Made by a program: the position numbers and the translations under genes. Shown one piece after another: positions 6,566 through 13,469 of a stretch of DNA of 13,469 bases. This DNA is from an uncultured Lentisphaeria bacterium (GTDB lineage Bacteria > Verrucomicrobiota > Lentisphaeria > Victivallales > Victivallaceae): positions 1 through 13,469 of the forward strand of contig CASFXO010000104.1 in assembly GCA_949298665.1 (NCBI GenBank), written 5' to 3'. The notes beneath the pieces were generated by a model. The model saw nothing but the letters and a program-made list of their open reading frames with translations, made no database searches and was not told where the DNA came from. Each line of letters starts with the position of its first letter. Positions within the stretch are counted from its first letter, which is position 1.

Positions 6566-8770
6566 TCATTCCGTTTCCGGAGTGGAATCCGGGAGTTGGA
6601 ACTTCACCACGCGGGTGACGGCGAAACGCCGGACGGCGAGATTGAAACTGCGCTTGTCCTGAATGAGTTTCTTGAATTCCTCAAGAGTTTTGACCGGCTG
6701 ATCATCCACGCTGACGATGATTTCGTAAGGCTTGAGTCCGGCTACCGAGGCGGGGCTGCCCGGACGGATTCTGGCGATCAGCATGCCGGGGTCTTCCGGA
6801 GTCATCCGGAAATAATTGCGGACTTCGAAAGTGGGGGCGACCACGGTCAGGCCGATCTGCCTGTCGGTGTAGCGTGGAGCGTTGCTGAAGTTGACGGGTG
6901 CCCGGGTGACGGTCAGCAGTTTTTCCTCCAGTTTGCCGTCGACGATGACGCCGAGGGCGATCCGGTTTCCGATGCCGAGCTTGGTCAGGCGGGTATTCAA
7001 TTCATTCTCCACCGGCGGCCACGGGGTGGGGATCTGATCGAAATACCGTTCGGGAATTTCGTCGTACTGGGCCCACGGGAACTCCTGAAGATATTCATTC
7101 ATGGAAAAGTCATAGCCGCTGAGTTCCAGGCGTTGCTGGGAATTTTCCGGGCGCAGGTACAGCAGGATGTCTCCGGATTTCAAGCCGACTTTCGCGGCGG
7201 GGGAATCCGGCTGTACACTGGTGATGAGCAGGCCCTTGTTGCCGTTTTCCGTCTGGGAGGAGGCGTTGTTGGCGCGCGCGAGTTCCGGGGTCAGCCGCTG
7301 GAAGTCCGCTCCCAGCCAGGCGGTCTGGTTGCGGTCATCGGCTTTTCTGGGCACGTTGTTGGCATCCAGCGCCCGGTCCGACTGGAGCAGCGCGGCGAGA
7401 CGTTCTCCGGTTACCGGGTCGGGGCGGTCGGAGGAATAACGATCCAGATTGTCCCGGCGGATCAGCGGCAGCAGCAGCAGACGGTGGTCGGGGGTGAAGA
7501 GATAACCGCTTTCTTCCGAGGAGTACAACGGCACCGGAATCTGCGTGTTGTTGTATCCCGTTTCGAAGCCGGTCAGGCGGGTGGGCTGGGTTTTGATCTG
7601 CAGTTTTCCGTCAAAGTTCCGGATGGTGGCGGCGAGGAGTCTCTGTTCGGACAATGCGCCGGGTCGGTGGTCGTAAAGCGGGATGCCTTTTCCGGGGAGC
7701 GGCGAATCCGGTTCAGCCAGCAGTGCGCCGAAATCCTTCAGGGAGCCGACAAAACTGCAATCGACGACCTTGTCGCCGTGGAGGACGAAAATCCGTTCCA
7801 GCCGGGCGGTCTGATCGGGAGAGAGCCGCAGATTGACCAGGAGTTTTCCGTCGGCCAGTTTGAGGGCGACGGCATCGAATTCGTTTTTCTCCTTGCCGTC
7901 GTTGCGGCGCATGATCATGATCTGCGGCGTGTTGCTGTTCCGGGAGGCCAGCCGGACCCGGACGGGGTAGACGTTTTCCTGCAGGAAGGCGGCCAGGGAT
8001 TCCATCTGTTTCTGCCGTTCTTTCACGGACAGCCGTTTCCACTCCGACGGCGGTGCCAGACGGTCGGCCGCCAGCGGGAAGTGTTCATTCATGGTGACGG
8101 TGGCGACTTTGCCGGAGCCGTCGACCAGCAGGGTATTGGGTTTGACGAGCTGATAATCCCGGCCGGTTTCCAGGTTGCGGAAGACGCTTTCGCCGCTGTC
8201 GGGGGCCACTCCGGCAATGGGAACGCCCTCCTCATCCACCAGAAAGAATTGATAAAGGCGTCCCTGAACATTCCGATCGAACTGCAGCGGTTTCCAGTCT
8301 CCGGGAGGGTTCTCCACTTTCAGCAGGCAGCTTTCCTGATCCGGGAAAAACGCGATCGGACGCGCCCGGTACGGTTTTCCGCGGAACACCACTTCGATCC
8401 GGTCCACCCATTCCGGCATCAGATAGAGGTCGGTCGCCAGCACCTCGTCCGGAGCGATGACGAATCCGGGTTGGGACACCGGCCGGCTGGTCTTGATCAG
8501 ATCTTCCACGCCGGAGGTGTGATATTCATTGCAGTTCGGGCATTTGTAGCGCGTGGTCACGGACGGCATTTCGCCGCTGGGGGACACTTTGAAGAAAGTT
8601 TCCACGCGCACCACCGAATCTCCCAGTTCCGCCAGCAGTTTCCGGTTGAGTCCGGCGGCCGCGGCGGCCTGCTGCCGCGGTTCCGCAGGGGCGGACGGTG
8701 CGGCGGACTGGGGGGCGGCGGCCGCGCTGAAGGACAGCGCCAGCAGGAAAATCGGAGAAATGTACTTCAT
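6566..8770 (-). CDS. Exported HtrA-like pseudoprotease with two PDZ domains
   Basis: A 734-residue secreted protein: a signal peptide (1-19, ending AAAA), then an Ala/Pro/Gln linker. Residues about 50-155 align by eye with the first barrel of the HtrA encoded just upstream, but the catalytic positions are changed. The His motif TNYHVI reads TDLYLM (113-118, His to Y116), the Asp is E146 in DQESCLL, and no GNSGG exists (the equivalent reads VKPNTLLVDGSG, 209-220). CPNCNEYH (77-84) is an insert absent from the neighbour. A long unassigned middle (about 230-480) follows, then PDZ1 (485-550) and PDZ2 (638-718, with GSPASVAGLKPYEIIVSVDD). It should act in the periplasm as a non-catalytic binder. 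AAGGAA (8776-8781) precedes the ATG, which overlaps the htrA stop by 4 bp, so translation is probably coupled. The gene calling is sure; the regulator or adaptor role is inferred. Confidence 0.88.
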   Translation of the reverse strand: MKYISPIFLLALSFSAAAAPQSAAPSAPAEPRQQAAAAAGLNRKLLAELGDSVVRVETFFKVSPSGEMPSVTTRYKCPNCNEYHTSGVEDLIKTSRPVSQPGFVIAPDEVLATDLYLMPEWVDRIEVVFRGKPYRARPIAFFPDQESCLLKVENPPGDWKPLQFDRNVQGRLYQFFLVDEEGVPIAGVAPDSGESVFRNLETGRDYQLVKPNTLLVDGSGKVATVTMNEHFPLAADRLAPPSEWKRLSVKERQKQMESLAAFLQENVYPVRVRLASRNSNTPQIMIMRRNDGKEKNEFDAVALKLADGKLLVNLRLSPDQTARLERIFVLHGDKVVDCSFVGSLKDFGALLAEPDSPLPGKGIPLYDHRPGALSEQRLLAATIRNFDGKLQIKTQPTRLTGFETGYNNTQIPVPLYSSEESGYLFTPDHRLLLLPLIRRDNLDRYSSDRPDPVTGERLAALLQSDRALDANNVPRKADDRNQTAWLGADFQRLTPELARANNASSQTENGNKGLLITSVQPDSPAAKVGLKSGDILLYLRPENSQQRLELSGYDFSMNEYLQEFPWAQYDEIPERYFDQIPTPWPPVENELNTRLTKLGIGNRIALGVIVDGKLEEKLLTVTRAPVNFSNAPRYTDRQIGLTVVAPTFEVRNYFRMTPEDPGMLIARIRPGSPASVAGLKPYEIIVSVDDQPVKTLEEFKKLIQDKRSFNLAVRRFAVTRVVKFQLPDSTPETE

Positions 8771-10146
8771 AACTGTTCCTTATGATAATCGGTCAGGTAA
8801 TCCAGAACCAGCTGGCGCGGGGCGCCGTTGCGCAGGATGCTGATGGTCACGCGGGTCTGGGTGTCCAGTTTACGGAGGGCTTCCTCGTAAATTCGCTGCA
8901 GTTCGTCCAGGGATTTGATCGGGACGCCGTCGATGGACTGGATGATGTCATTGCGCATCAGCCGTGCGTTGGCGGCGTTGCCGAAGTTTTCCACGCCGTA
9001 GACAAACACCCCTTCCGGCTGGTAGAAGTAGAGGTTCGGGGTGTCGAAACGGTTGATGGCCTTGGCGGTGAACCCCCAGCGGCTGAGCGCGACTTCGTCG
9101 CCTTCGATTCGCCCCTTGGCACGGGGGGCGGCGGAGAGGGTCAGGGTTTTGTCGTTGCGCACCACGGTGAACGATACGGGTTCGTCGAAGGGCAGCAGCC
9201 CGAGTATGCGGCGGATGGCGGGCAGTTCCTCCTGATTCACGGCCGAAACCGGTTGCCCGTTTACGGCGATGATCCGGTCGTTCGGCTGGAATCCGGCCCG
9301 GCGGGCCGGGCTGCCCGGATCGGTACCGGAGACCATGACCCCTTCGGAAAAGTTGAAGTAGATGTTCCGGTCGAAATCATGCAGCGGCTGCAGCTGGAAT
9401 CCGAACCAGGCCCAGTTGACCCTGCCGTATTCCCGGATGCGCGGCAGGACGATGCGGATGATCGGGGAGGGGATGGTGAAGCCGATCGCGCCGCCGAGCA
9501 GCATGCCCAGGGTGTTGATGCCGACCACTTCGCCCTGAGTGTTGACCAGGGGGCCGCCGGAGTTGCCGGGAGAGATGGCGGCGTCGGTCTGGTACCAGAG
9601 AGTGTATTTGCCGTTGGTGGGCAGATAACGGTTGGCACAGGAGATAATGCCGATGGAGACGGAGCGGGCGAGGCCCCACGGGGCCCCCATGGCCATGACG
9701 AAATCGCCTTCGTTGACGGTTTTTTCGGCCAGAGGCGCGAACGGCAGGGGTGGTACGTCATCGGAACGTTCCAACCGCAGCAGGGCCAGATCGAGGTCCT
9801 TGTCGCTGCCGACGATTTTCGCGGGCCAGGCGGAACCGTCATGGAGCAGACAGCGGATTTCCCGGGCCTTGTCGATGACGTGGTAATTGGTCAGCAGTTC
9901 GCCGTCCGCCGAAATCAGGACGCCGCTGCCGGAGACGGCATTGGCGCTGTTTTTGCCGCTCTCCAGATCGTCGCTGACGACACGGATGTACACCACGGCC
10001 GGGAACACCCGTTCCCCGGCCTGCCGGACGATTTGCTGAAATTCCGAATCATACCATCCTGCCGTGTTTCCGCTCCGGCAGCCGAATAAACCGACGGCGG
10101 CCGGGATCAGAAGTGCGACGGCCGTCCTGAACGCGATTTTCCGCAT
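8767..10146 (-). CDS. HtrA/Deg-type serine protease, lipoprotein with two PDZ domains
   Basis: A trypsin-fold envelope protease and chaperone of the S1C family. With the start at 10146 it has 459 residues. The N-terminus is a type II signal (R2, K3, hydrophobic core, lipobox LFGC with Cys 23), so it is lipid-anchored, unlike soluble DegP or TM-anchored DegS. The triad is intact: H89 in TNYHVI, D119 in DLDLALL, S196 in SPGNSGGPLV. PDZ1 spans about 245-335 (GSPARRAGFQPNDRIIAVNG) and PDZ2 about 355-448. In-frame ATGs at 10242, 10191 and 10185 lie upstream. The one at 10146 is chosen because it alone puts the lipoprotein signal at the N-terminus, with GGGGAG (10159-10164) 12 nt before it. The last codons overlap the start of the pseudoprotease gene in ATGA. 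Upstream is a gap of about 130 bp without a convincing promoter. Confidence 0.92.
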   Translation of the reverse strand: MRKIAFRTAVALLIPAAVGLFGCRSGNTAGWYDSEFQQIVRQAGERVFPAVVYIRVVSDDLESGKNSANAVSGSGVLISADGELLTNYHVIDKAREIRCLLHDGSAWPAKIVGSDKDLDLALLRLERSDDVPPLPFAPLAEKTVNEGDFVMAMGAPWGLARSVSIGIISCANRYLPTNGKYTLWYQTDAAISPGNSGGPLVNTQGEVVGINTLGMLLGGAIGFTIPSPIIRIVLPRIREYGRVNWAWFGFQLQPLHDFDRNIYFNFSEGVMVSGTDPGSPARRAGFQPNDRIIAVNGQPVSAVNQEELPAIRRILGLLPFDEPVSFTVVRNDKTLTLSAAPRAKGRIEGDEVALSRWGFTAKAINRFDTPNLYFYQPEGVFVYGVENFGNAANARLMRNDIIQSIDGVPIKSLDELQRIYEEALRKLDTQTRVTISILRNGAPRQLVLDYLTDYHKEQL

Positions 10147-10232
10147 GAATGACCAATACTCCCCGCTTGCGCTGTTTTTTCTCATTTTCATACTGTAGGC
10201 GCATTCCGGCGGAAAGCCAGCTGCCGAAGCGG

Positions 10233-10278
10233 AAAAAAACAAAAATTCCCCTGTTCAGAGGCGGCATCCCGCCACCTC
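10233..10278 (-). terminator. Weak terminator-like hairpin plus T-tract after the DA1-like gene
   Basis: Minus-strand GAGGTGGC pairs with GCCGCCTC (8 bp, one G-U) across a 5-nt loop, starting inside the stop codon. A T-rich tract, TTTTTGTTTTTTT, follows, but only after 12 nt, which is too far for an efficient intrinsic terminator. It may only reduce read-through into htrA. Confidence 0.35.
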
Positions 10279-11299
10279 ATCGAAGCGGCTTTCCCTGTCG
10301 CAGGGCGGTCAACAGGCCGTTCAGACCATGCTGTTGCGCATAAGCGGCCACTTTGCGGTATCCGCCGCCGTAGACCGGATCCGGATTGCTTTCCATGCGG
10401 CGGACCATTTCCGGACGACCGGAAGCGCGGTCGGCCAGCGCGGCCACGTATTCGGCGAACCCCTCCCGGATGTCTTCCGGGTACCGGACGCCGGCGTGAT
10501 GCTGCATCCAGTCGTGGGCGATTTCGTGAGCGCAGCTTTCGATGAATCGCTCCCGGGGCAGGTGATCCAGCACATAGATTGCGCAACGGCGGTTGAGCAC
10601 CCGTTCTTCGACCGGACGGTCGTTGCGATATAAAATCCGGCTGTTCTGTTCGAAATGGTAGAGTCCCAGCTCCTCGTCGGTCCAATTCCGACCGGATTCC
10701 GCGAGGCGCCGCTGCAGCAGCGGCCGGTCGGCCAGAAAGAACTGCAACCGGCAGGACGGCGTGTCGCCGAGCAGACGGGAGACCAGTGTCCGGGTCTGTT
10801 CGAAGATTTTTCCGGCCTCGCCCGGATCGGTGATCGGAGCGCGGGCGCAGTCCGAACAGAGGTGGCGGCCGTCCGGCAGGGTGGTCCCGCGGGCGGGCAG
10901 ACGGCAGGAAAAGCAGCGGGGGAGCGCGGCGCATTCGTTGCAGTAAAGGAGTTCGCCGTCCGGGGTGAGCAGCTTGCGATAGGCTCCGACCAGTTTGCGG
11001 CCGCAGACCCGGCAGACGGGCAGCGTCTTTTCCAGGCAATTCCGGGAGCAGAAAGCCCGATCGCCGGAAGTCAGATATTCCGCTCCGCAGCGGCGGTTGC
11101 AGACGCTGCAGCGGGGGCGGGTTCGGGCAAGACAGGCTTCGGAACAATAAGCTTTGCCGTTCGCGGTCAGGTAACGTCCCCGGATGGGGGCTCCGCAGAC
11201 GGCGCATTCCGGCGCGACGGCATCGGCCGCCGCCGCGGGAATGTCGGCCAGACAGAGCAGCCCCCCGATCAGGAGCGTGATGAACAGGGGGAGGTTCAT
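10277..11299 (-). CDS. Exported DA1-like zinc metallopeptidase with four Cys-pair zinc modules
   Basis: A 340-residue protein with a signal peptide (about 1-25). Four tandem zinc modules follow: C32/C35-C52/C56, C64/C67-C84/C88, C96/C99-C120/C123 and C129/C132-C148/C151. The last two are spaced much like a LIM domain. The C-terminal half holds a gluzincin-type site: H258-E259-x-x-H262 in CAHEIAHDW and E279/E283 in EGFAEYV as the likely third ligand. The stretch IYVLDHLPRE...AHEIAHDWMQ...EGFAEYV follows, position for position, the plant DA1 peptidase (ILVLYGLPR...AHEMMHAWL...EEG). In plants DA1 is a ubiquitin-activated LIM peptidase; no UIM is seen here, and export implies a different trigger. 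The ATG overlaps the stop of the aldo/keto reductase gene by 4 bp, with no clear ribosome site, which suggests coupling. The assignment rests on motif order recalled from family knowledge. Substrates are unknown. Confidence 0.82.
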   Translation of the reverse strand: MNLPLFITLLIGGLLCLADIPAAAADAVAPECAVCGAPIRGRYLTANGKAYCSEACLARTRPRCSVCNRRCGAEYLTSGDRAFCSRNCLEKTLPVCRVCGRKLVGAYRKLLTPDGELLYCNECAALPRCFSCRLPARGTTLPDGRHLCSDCARAPITDPGEAGKIFEQTRTLVSRLLGDTPSCRLQFFLADRPLLQRRLAESGRNWTDEELGLYHFEQNSRILYRNDRPVEERVLNRRCAIYVLDHLPRERFIESCAHEIAHDWMQHHAGVRYPEDIREGFAEYVAALADRASGRPEMVRRMESNPDPVYGGGYRKVAAYAQQHGLNGLLTALRQGKPLR

Positions 11300-12288
11300 T
11301 CGGCGAGAATCGCTTCGATTTCGGCCAGTTCCTTCGGAGCGAACGTGGTGTTTTTCTGTGCTTGAACCAGTGCGACGATCTGTTCCGGGCGGCTGGCGCC
11401 GACGAGTGTGGAGGTAACCGCGGGGTGACGGAGCAGCCAGGCCAGCGCCATGGCGCCGAGCGTCTGGCCGCGCCGGGCGGCGACGTCGTTGAGACGGGTG
11501 ATCTTCCGGCGCAGTTCGGGGGTGATCCGGTCGGTTTTGAGGAAATGATTGCGCGTTGCGCGGGATCCCGCCGGAATGCCGTTCAGGTAACGGTCGGTCA
11601 GCAGTCCCTGGGCCAGCGGCGAAAAGACGATGCCGCCGATGCCTTCGCGCGTCAGCAGCTCCAGCAGCCCGTTCCGTTCATAAGTCCGGTCGAACAAATT
11701 GTAGCGGAACTGGTGGATGATGAACGGCGTCCGGGTTTCGCGCAGAATCCGCGCCGCCTCGGCCGTCGCTTCCGGACCGTAGTTGGAAATGCCGACGTAA
11801 AGCGCCTTGCCGCTGCGGACGATCTGTTCCAGCGCCCCCATCGATTCCTCCAGCGGGGTGTCCGGGTCCGGGCGGTGGTGATAGAAGATGTCCACGTAAT
11901 CCAGCCCCAGTCGTTTCAGACTCTGGTCGCAGCTGGCGATCAGGTTTTTGCGGGAACCCCACTCGCCGTAGGGGCCCGGCCACATCAGGTAGCCGGCCTT
12001 GCTGGAAATGATCAGTTCGTCCCGGTGCGCGCCGAGCGAATCCCGCAGGATCCGGCCGAACGTCCATTCGGCGCTGCCCGGTTCCGGTCCGTAGTTGTTG
12101 GCCAGGTCGAAGTGGGTGATGCCCAGATCAAATGCGGTTTCGGCCATGGCGCGGGCGTTTTCGTAGACGTCGACGCTGCCGAAATTGTGCCACAAACCCA
12201 GGGAAACGGCGGGAAGGCGCAGGCCGGAGCGGCCGCAGCGGCGATAATCCATGTTCGCATAACGATCGGGAGCGGCAGAGTACGTCAT
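11296..12288 (-). CDS. gpr: Aldo/keto reductase, YghZ/Gpr type (L-glyceraldehyde 3-phosphate reductase)
   Basis: A 330-residue NADPH-dependent TIM-barrel reductase of the AKR14 kind. It follows E. coli YghZ closely from the start (DRYANMDYRRCGRSGLRLP) through SLGLWHNFG, ITHFDLANNYGPEPGSAE, ISSKAGYLMWPGPYG, SLKRLGLDYVDIFY, GKALYVGISNY, PLAQGLLTDRYLNGIP and VGASRPEQ. The catalytic tetrad is D61, Y66, K97 and H138. YghZ reduces L-glyceraldehyde 3-phosphate and methylglyoxal, and it belongs to the same family as the mammalian potassium-channel beta subunit (KCNAB). The protein is cytoplasmic. AAGGAA (12299-12304) lies 10 nt before the ATG. The start overlaps the esterase stop by 4 bp and the stop overlaps the DA1-like start by 4 bp, so it sits mid-operon. 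In many carbohydrate-degrading bacteria such reductases work on sugar-derived aldehydes; the in vivo substrate here is open. Confidence 0.93.
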   Translation of the reverse strand: MTYSAAPDRYANMDYRRCGRSGLRLPAVSLGLWHNFGSVDVYENARAMAETAFDLGITHFDLANNYGPEPGSAEWTFGRILRDSLGAHRDELIISSKAGYLMWPGPYGEWGSRKNLIASCDQSLKRLGLDYVDIFYHHRPDPDTPLEESMGALEQIVRSGKALYVGISNYGPEATAEAARILRETRTPFIIHQFRYNLFDRTYERNGLLELLTREGIGGIVFSPLAQGLLTDRYLNGIPAGSRATRNHFLKTDRITPELRRKITRLNDVAARRGQTLGAMALAWLLRHPAVTSTLVGASRPEQIVALVQAQKNTTFAPKELAEIEAILAE

Positions 12289-13442
12289 TTCGGGCAGGTT
12301 CCTTCCATTTCGTTCAGATTCAGCATGTCGCGCAATACCGGGGTGAGCGCGTCGGCCATCCGGTGAAAGCCGAGATCAGTCGGGTGAATCCCGTCGACCG
12401 TGCATTCGTCCCAGTCCTCCCCGAAGAAGCGGCTGCCGTCCACAAACCGGATGGCCCCGTCCCCCGCCGCCCGGCGGCGATCCACCTCGGCGCGTTCCAC
12501 CGTCTGGTAACGGGTGCGCAGACCGGCGCGGTCCATGCTCCGGTCCCCGACCGCGTCGCGACCGTACATGGTGCCGGAAATGACCGCGATCGGCGTTTCC
12601 GGATGGGCTTCCCGGAGAATGTCGAGAAAGACCGGCAGCGTCTTTGCCATGTGTTCGACGGTGCCGGTGTTGGCCTCATAATCGATGAGATAGGCGGCGG
12701 GGGCGGCGATTTCCGCGAGCATTTGCGCGATCTCCGGTTCGCCCTTGCCGCTGCCGGAGAAGCCGTAATTCAGCACCGGCATGTGGAATCGGCGGCTCAG
12801 CTGTGCCGGATAACTCATCCCCGGCCGTGAGGCGCAGCCGCCGTGCAGGATGGAGGTGCCATAGGCCACGACCGGACGGGGATCCCGCCACGGGGCGGGG
12901 GCCTCCACGCGAGCCTGCTCGTCCAAGCCGATGAAAACCGAGTCGACGCCGTTGTACAGAGGGAAATGGATCAGCACCTCCCGCATTTCCGGAGTCATGT
13001 TCTGCACCGGTTCGGCGGTGTACTCCACCGCCTTCAATTCAAACCGGGTGACGCCGACGAAACGGAGCGTTCCGGCCGGGTCCGAGCAGTATACATCGAA
13101 GCCGCCGCTGCCGGTCTGCGGCATGTGGTCCATGACGTAATCGTTTTTCAGCCGCACCCGGAGCACGATCCGGCTGCTGTCGGTACGGAACCGCACTTCT
13201 CCGCCGGCGGTGTGCCAGCTCAGCAATGCCGCTCCGGCTGCGTGCCAGGGCTGTTCCGCGGCCCGGGGCATCCGGGATTCGTCGTTGGGGAGTCGCCGGT
13301 AGACGCGGTCGTGGTCGTACCAGTAGAAACCGGAGAGGCGCAACGGTTTTTCCGCCGGGAGAAACCACTTCAACCCGTCACCGGCATCCGGTTTGAGCGC
13401 CATGGCGGGATCGATTGTGCGGGCGTCGCTGTCGTAATTCAT
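12285..13442 (-). CDS. SGNH/GDSL-family esterase with N-terminal GxDLY-type domain
   Basis: A 385-residue hydrolase, probably a carbohydrate or small-ester acetylesterase. The N-terminal beta-rich domain carries GFDVY (114-118), a form of the GxDLY motif. The SGNH catalytic domain follows: block I AYGTSILHGG with nucleophile S197, block II NYGFSGSGKGE (225-235), block III DYEANTG with N258, and block V DGIHPTDLGFH with D350 and H353. There is no signal peptide, so it should be cytoplasmic, acting on imported or internal esters. The ATG at 13442 is used because AGAAGGG lies about 9 nt upstream; an in-frame TTG two codons earlier is less likely. The 3' end overlaps the gpr start in ATGA. The operon promoter must lie beyond the right edge of the window. 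The family call is firm; the substrate (for example acetylated sugars) is inferred. Confidence 0.92.
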   Translation of the reverse strand: MNYDSDARTIDPAMALKPDAGDGLKWFLPAEKPLRLSGFYWYDHDRVYRRLPNDESRMPRAAEQPWHAAGAALLSWHTAGGEVRFRTDSSRIVLRVRLKNDYVMDHMPQTGSGGFDVYCSDPAGTLRFVGVTRFELKAVEYTAEPVQNMTPEMREVLIHFPLYNGVDSVFIGLDEQARVEAPAPWRDPRPVVAYGTSILHGGCASRPGMSYPAQLSRRFHMPVLNYGFSGSGKGEPEIAQMLAEIAAPAAYLIDYEANTGTVEHMAKTLPVFLDILREAHPETPIAVISGTMYGRDAVGDRSMDRAGLRTRYQTVERAEVDRRRAAGDGAIRFVDGSRFFGEDWDECTVDGIHPTDLGFHRMADALTPVLRDMLNLNEMEGTCPK

Positions 13443-13469
13443 CGCCAAAAACCCTTCTTCATTCGATTG

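Noticed and set aside
6557..8785. A 742-codon plus-strand open frame covering the whole pseudoprotease gene
   Set aside because: It is antisense to a gene with a signal peptide, PDZ domains and a ribosome site. Its product is rich in Gly, Gln, His, Asp and Arg without any domain, as expected for an antisense shadow in GC-rich DNA.
8782..10089. A 435-codon plus-strand open frame antisense to htrA
   Set aside because: The minus strand encodes an unmistakable HtrA with an intact triad. The antisense product has no motif or signal and a biased composition.
10147..10276. A promoter for htrA (TACAGT near 10196)
   Set aside because: No -35 box with acceptable match and spacing was found, so I do not list it. 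Expression may come by read-through or from a non-sigma-70 promoter.

Overview
The window is GC-rich bacterial chromosomal DNA (visibly above 60% G+C) with tightly packed genes, Shine-Dalgarno starts and export-type signal and lipoprotein sequences, so it comes from a diderm bacterium. The gene styles (a YghZ-type aldo/keto reductase next to a GxDLY/SGNH esterase, sugar-acid-type transport and catabolism, a small lineage-restricted lipoprotein, and paralogous PDZ proteins) fit the PVC superphylum, most likely Lentisphaerota/Victivallales. That placement is inference from gene content, not a marker-gene result. No tRNA, rRNA, CRISPR array, insertion sequence or phage gene was seen.

Layout. (1) 1-2503, minus strand: a Na+/solute symporter that runs off the left edge, preceded by a fumarylacetoacetate-hydrolase-fold enzyme with its own promoter, a 5' leader hairpin and a 3' terminator. 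Together they look like an uptake-plus-catabolism pair for an organic or sugar acid. (2) 2581-6529, plus strand: a divergently transcribed run of four genes: a small lipoprotein (GTG start), recR, a GT-C-like multi-span membrane protein and an AmpG-like MFS transporter. It ends in a perfect hairpin shared with the convergent gene. (3) 6566-13442, minus strand: a compact five-gene run read right to left: SGNH esterase, Gpr/YghZ aldo/keto reductase, an exported zinc-finger peptidase resembling plant DA1, a lipid-anchored HtrA-type serine protease, and an exported HtrA-like protein whose catalytic triad is lost. Three of the four junctions are 4-base ATGA overlaps; the fourth, before htrA, is a gap of about 130 bp with a weak terminator-like hairpin.

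The most unusual content is in block 3: an envelope proteolysis set made of a DA1-like metallopeptidase with four Cys-pair zinc modules, an active HtrA lipoprotein, and a translationally coupled pseudoprotease with two PDZ domains and a CxxC-x3-H insert. A reasonable hypothesis is that the pseudoprotease is a regulator or substrate adaptor for the HtrA and that the DA1-like protein acts in the same envelope quality-control process. The two metabolic genes at the head of the run may just share its promoter.
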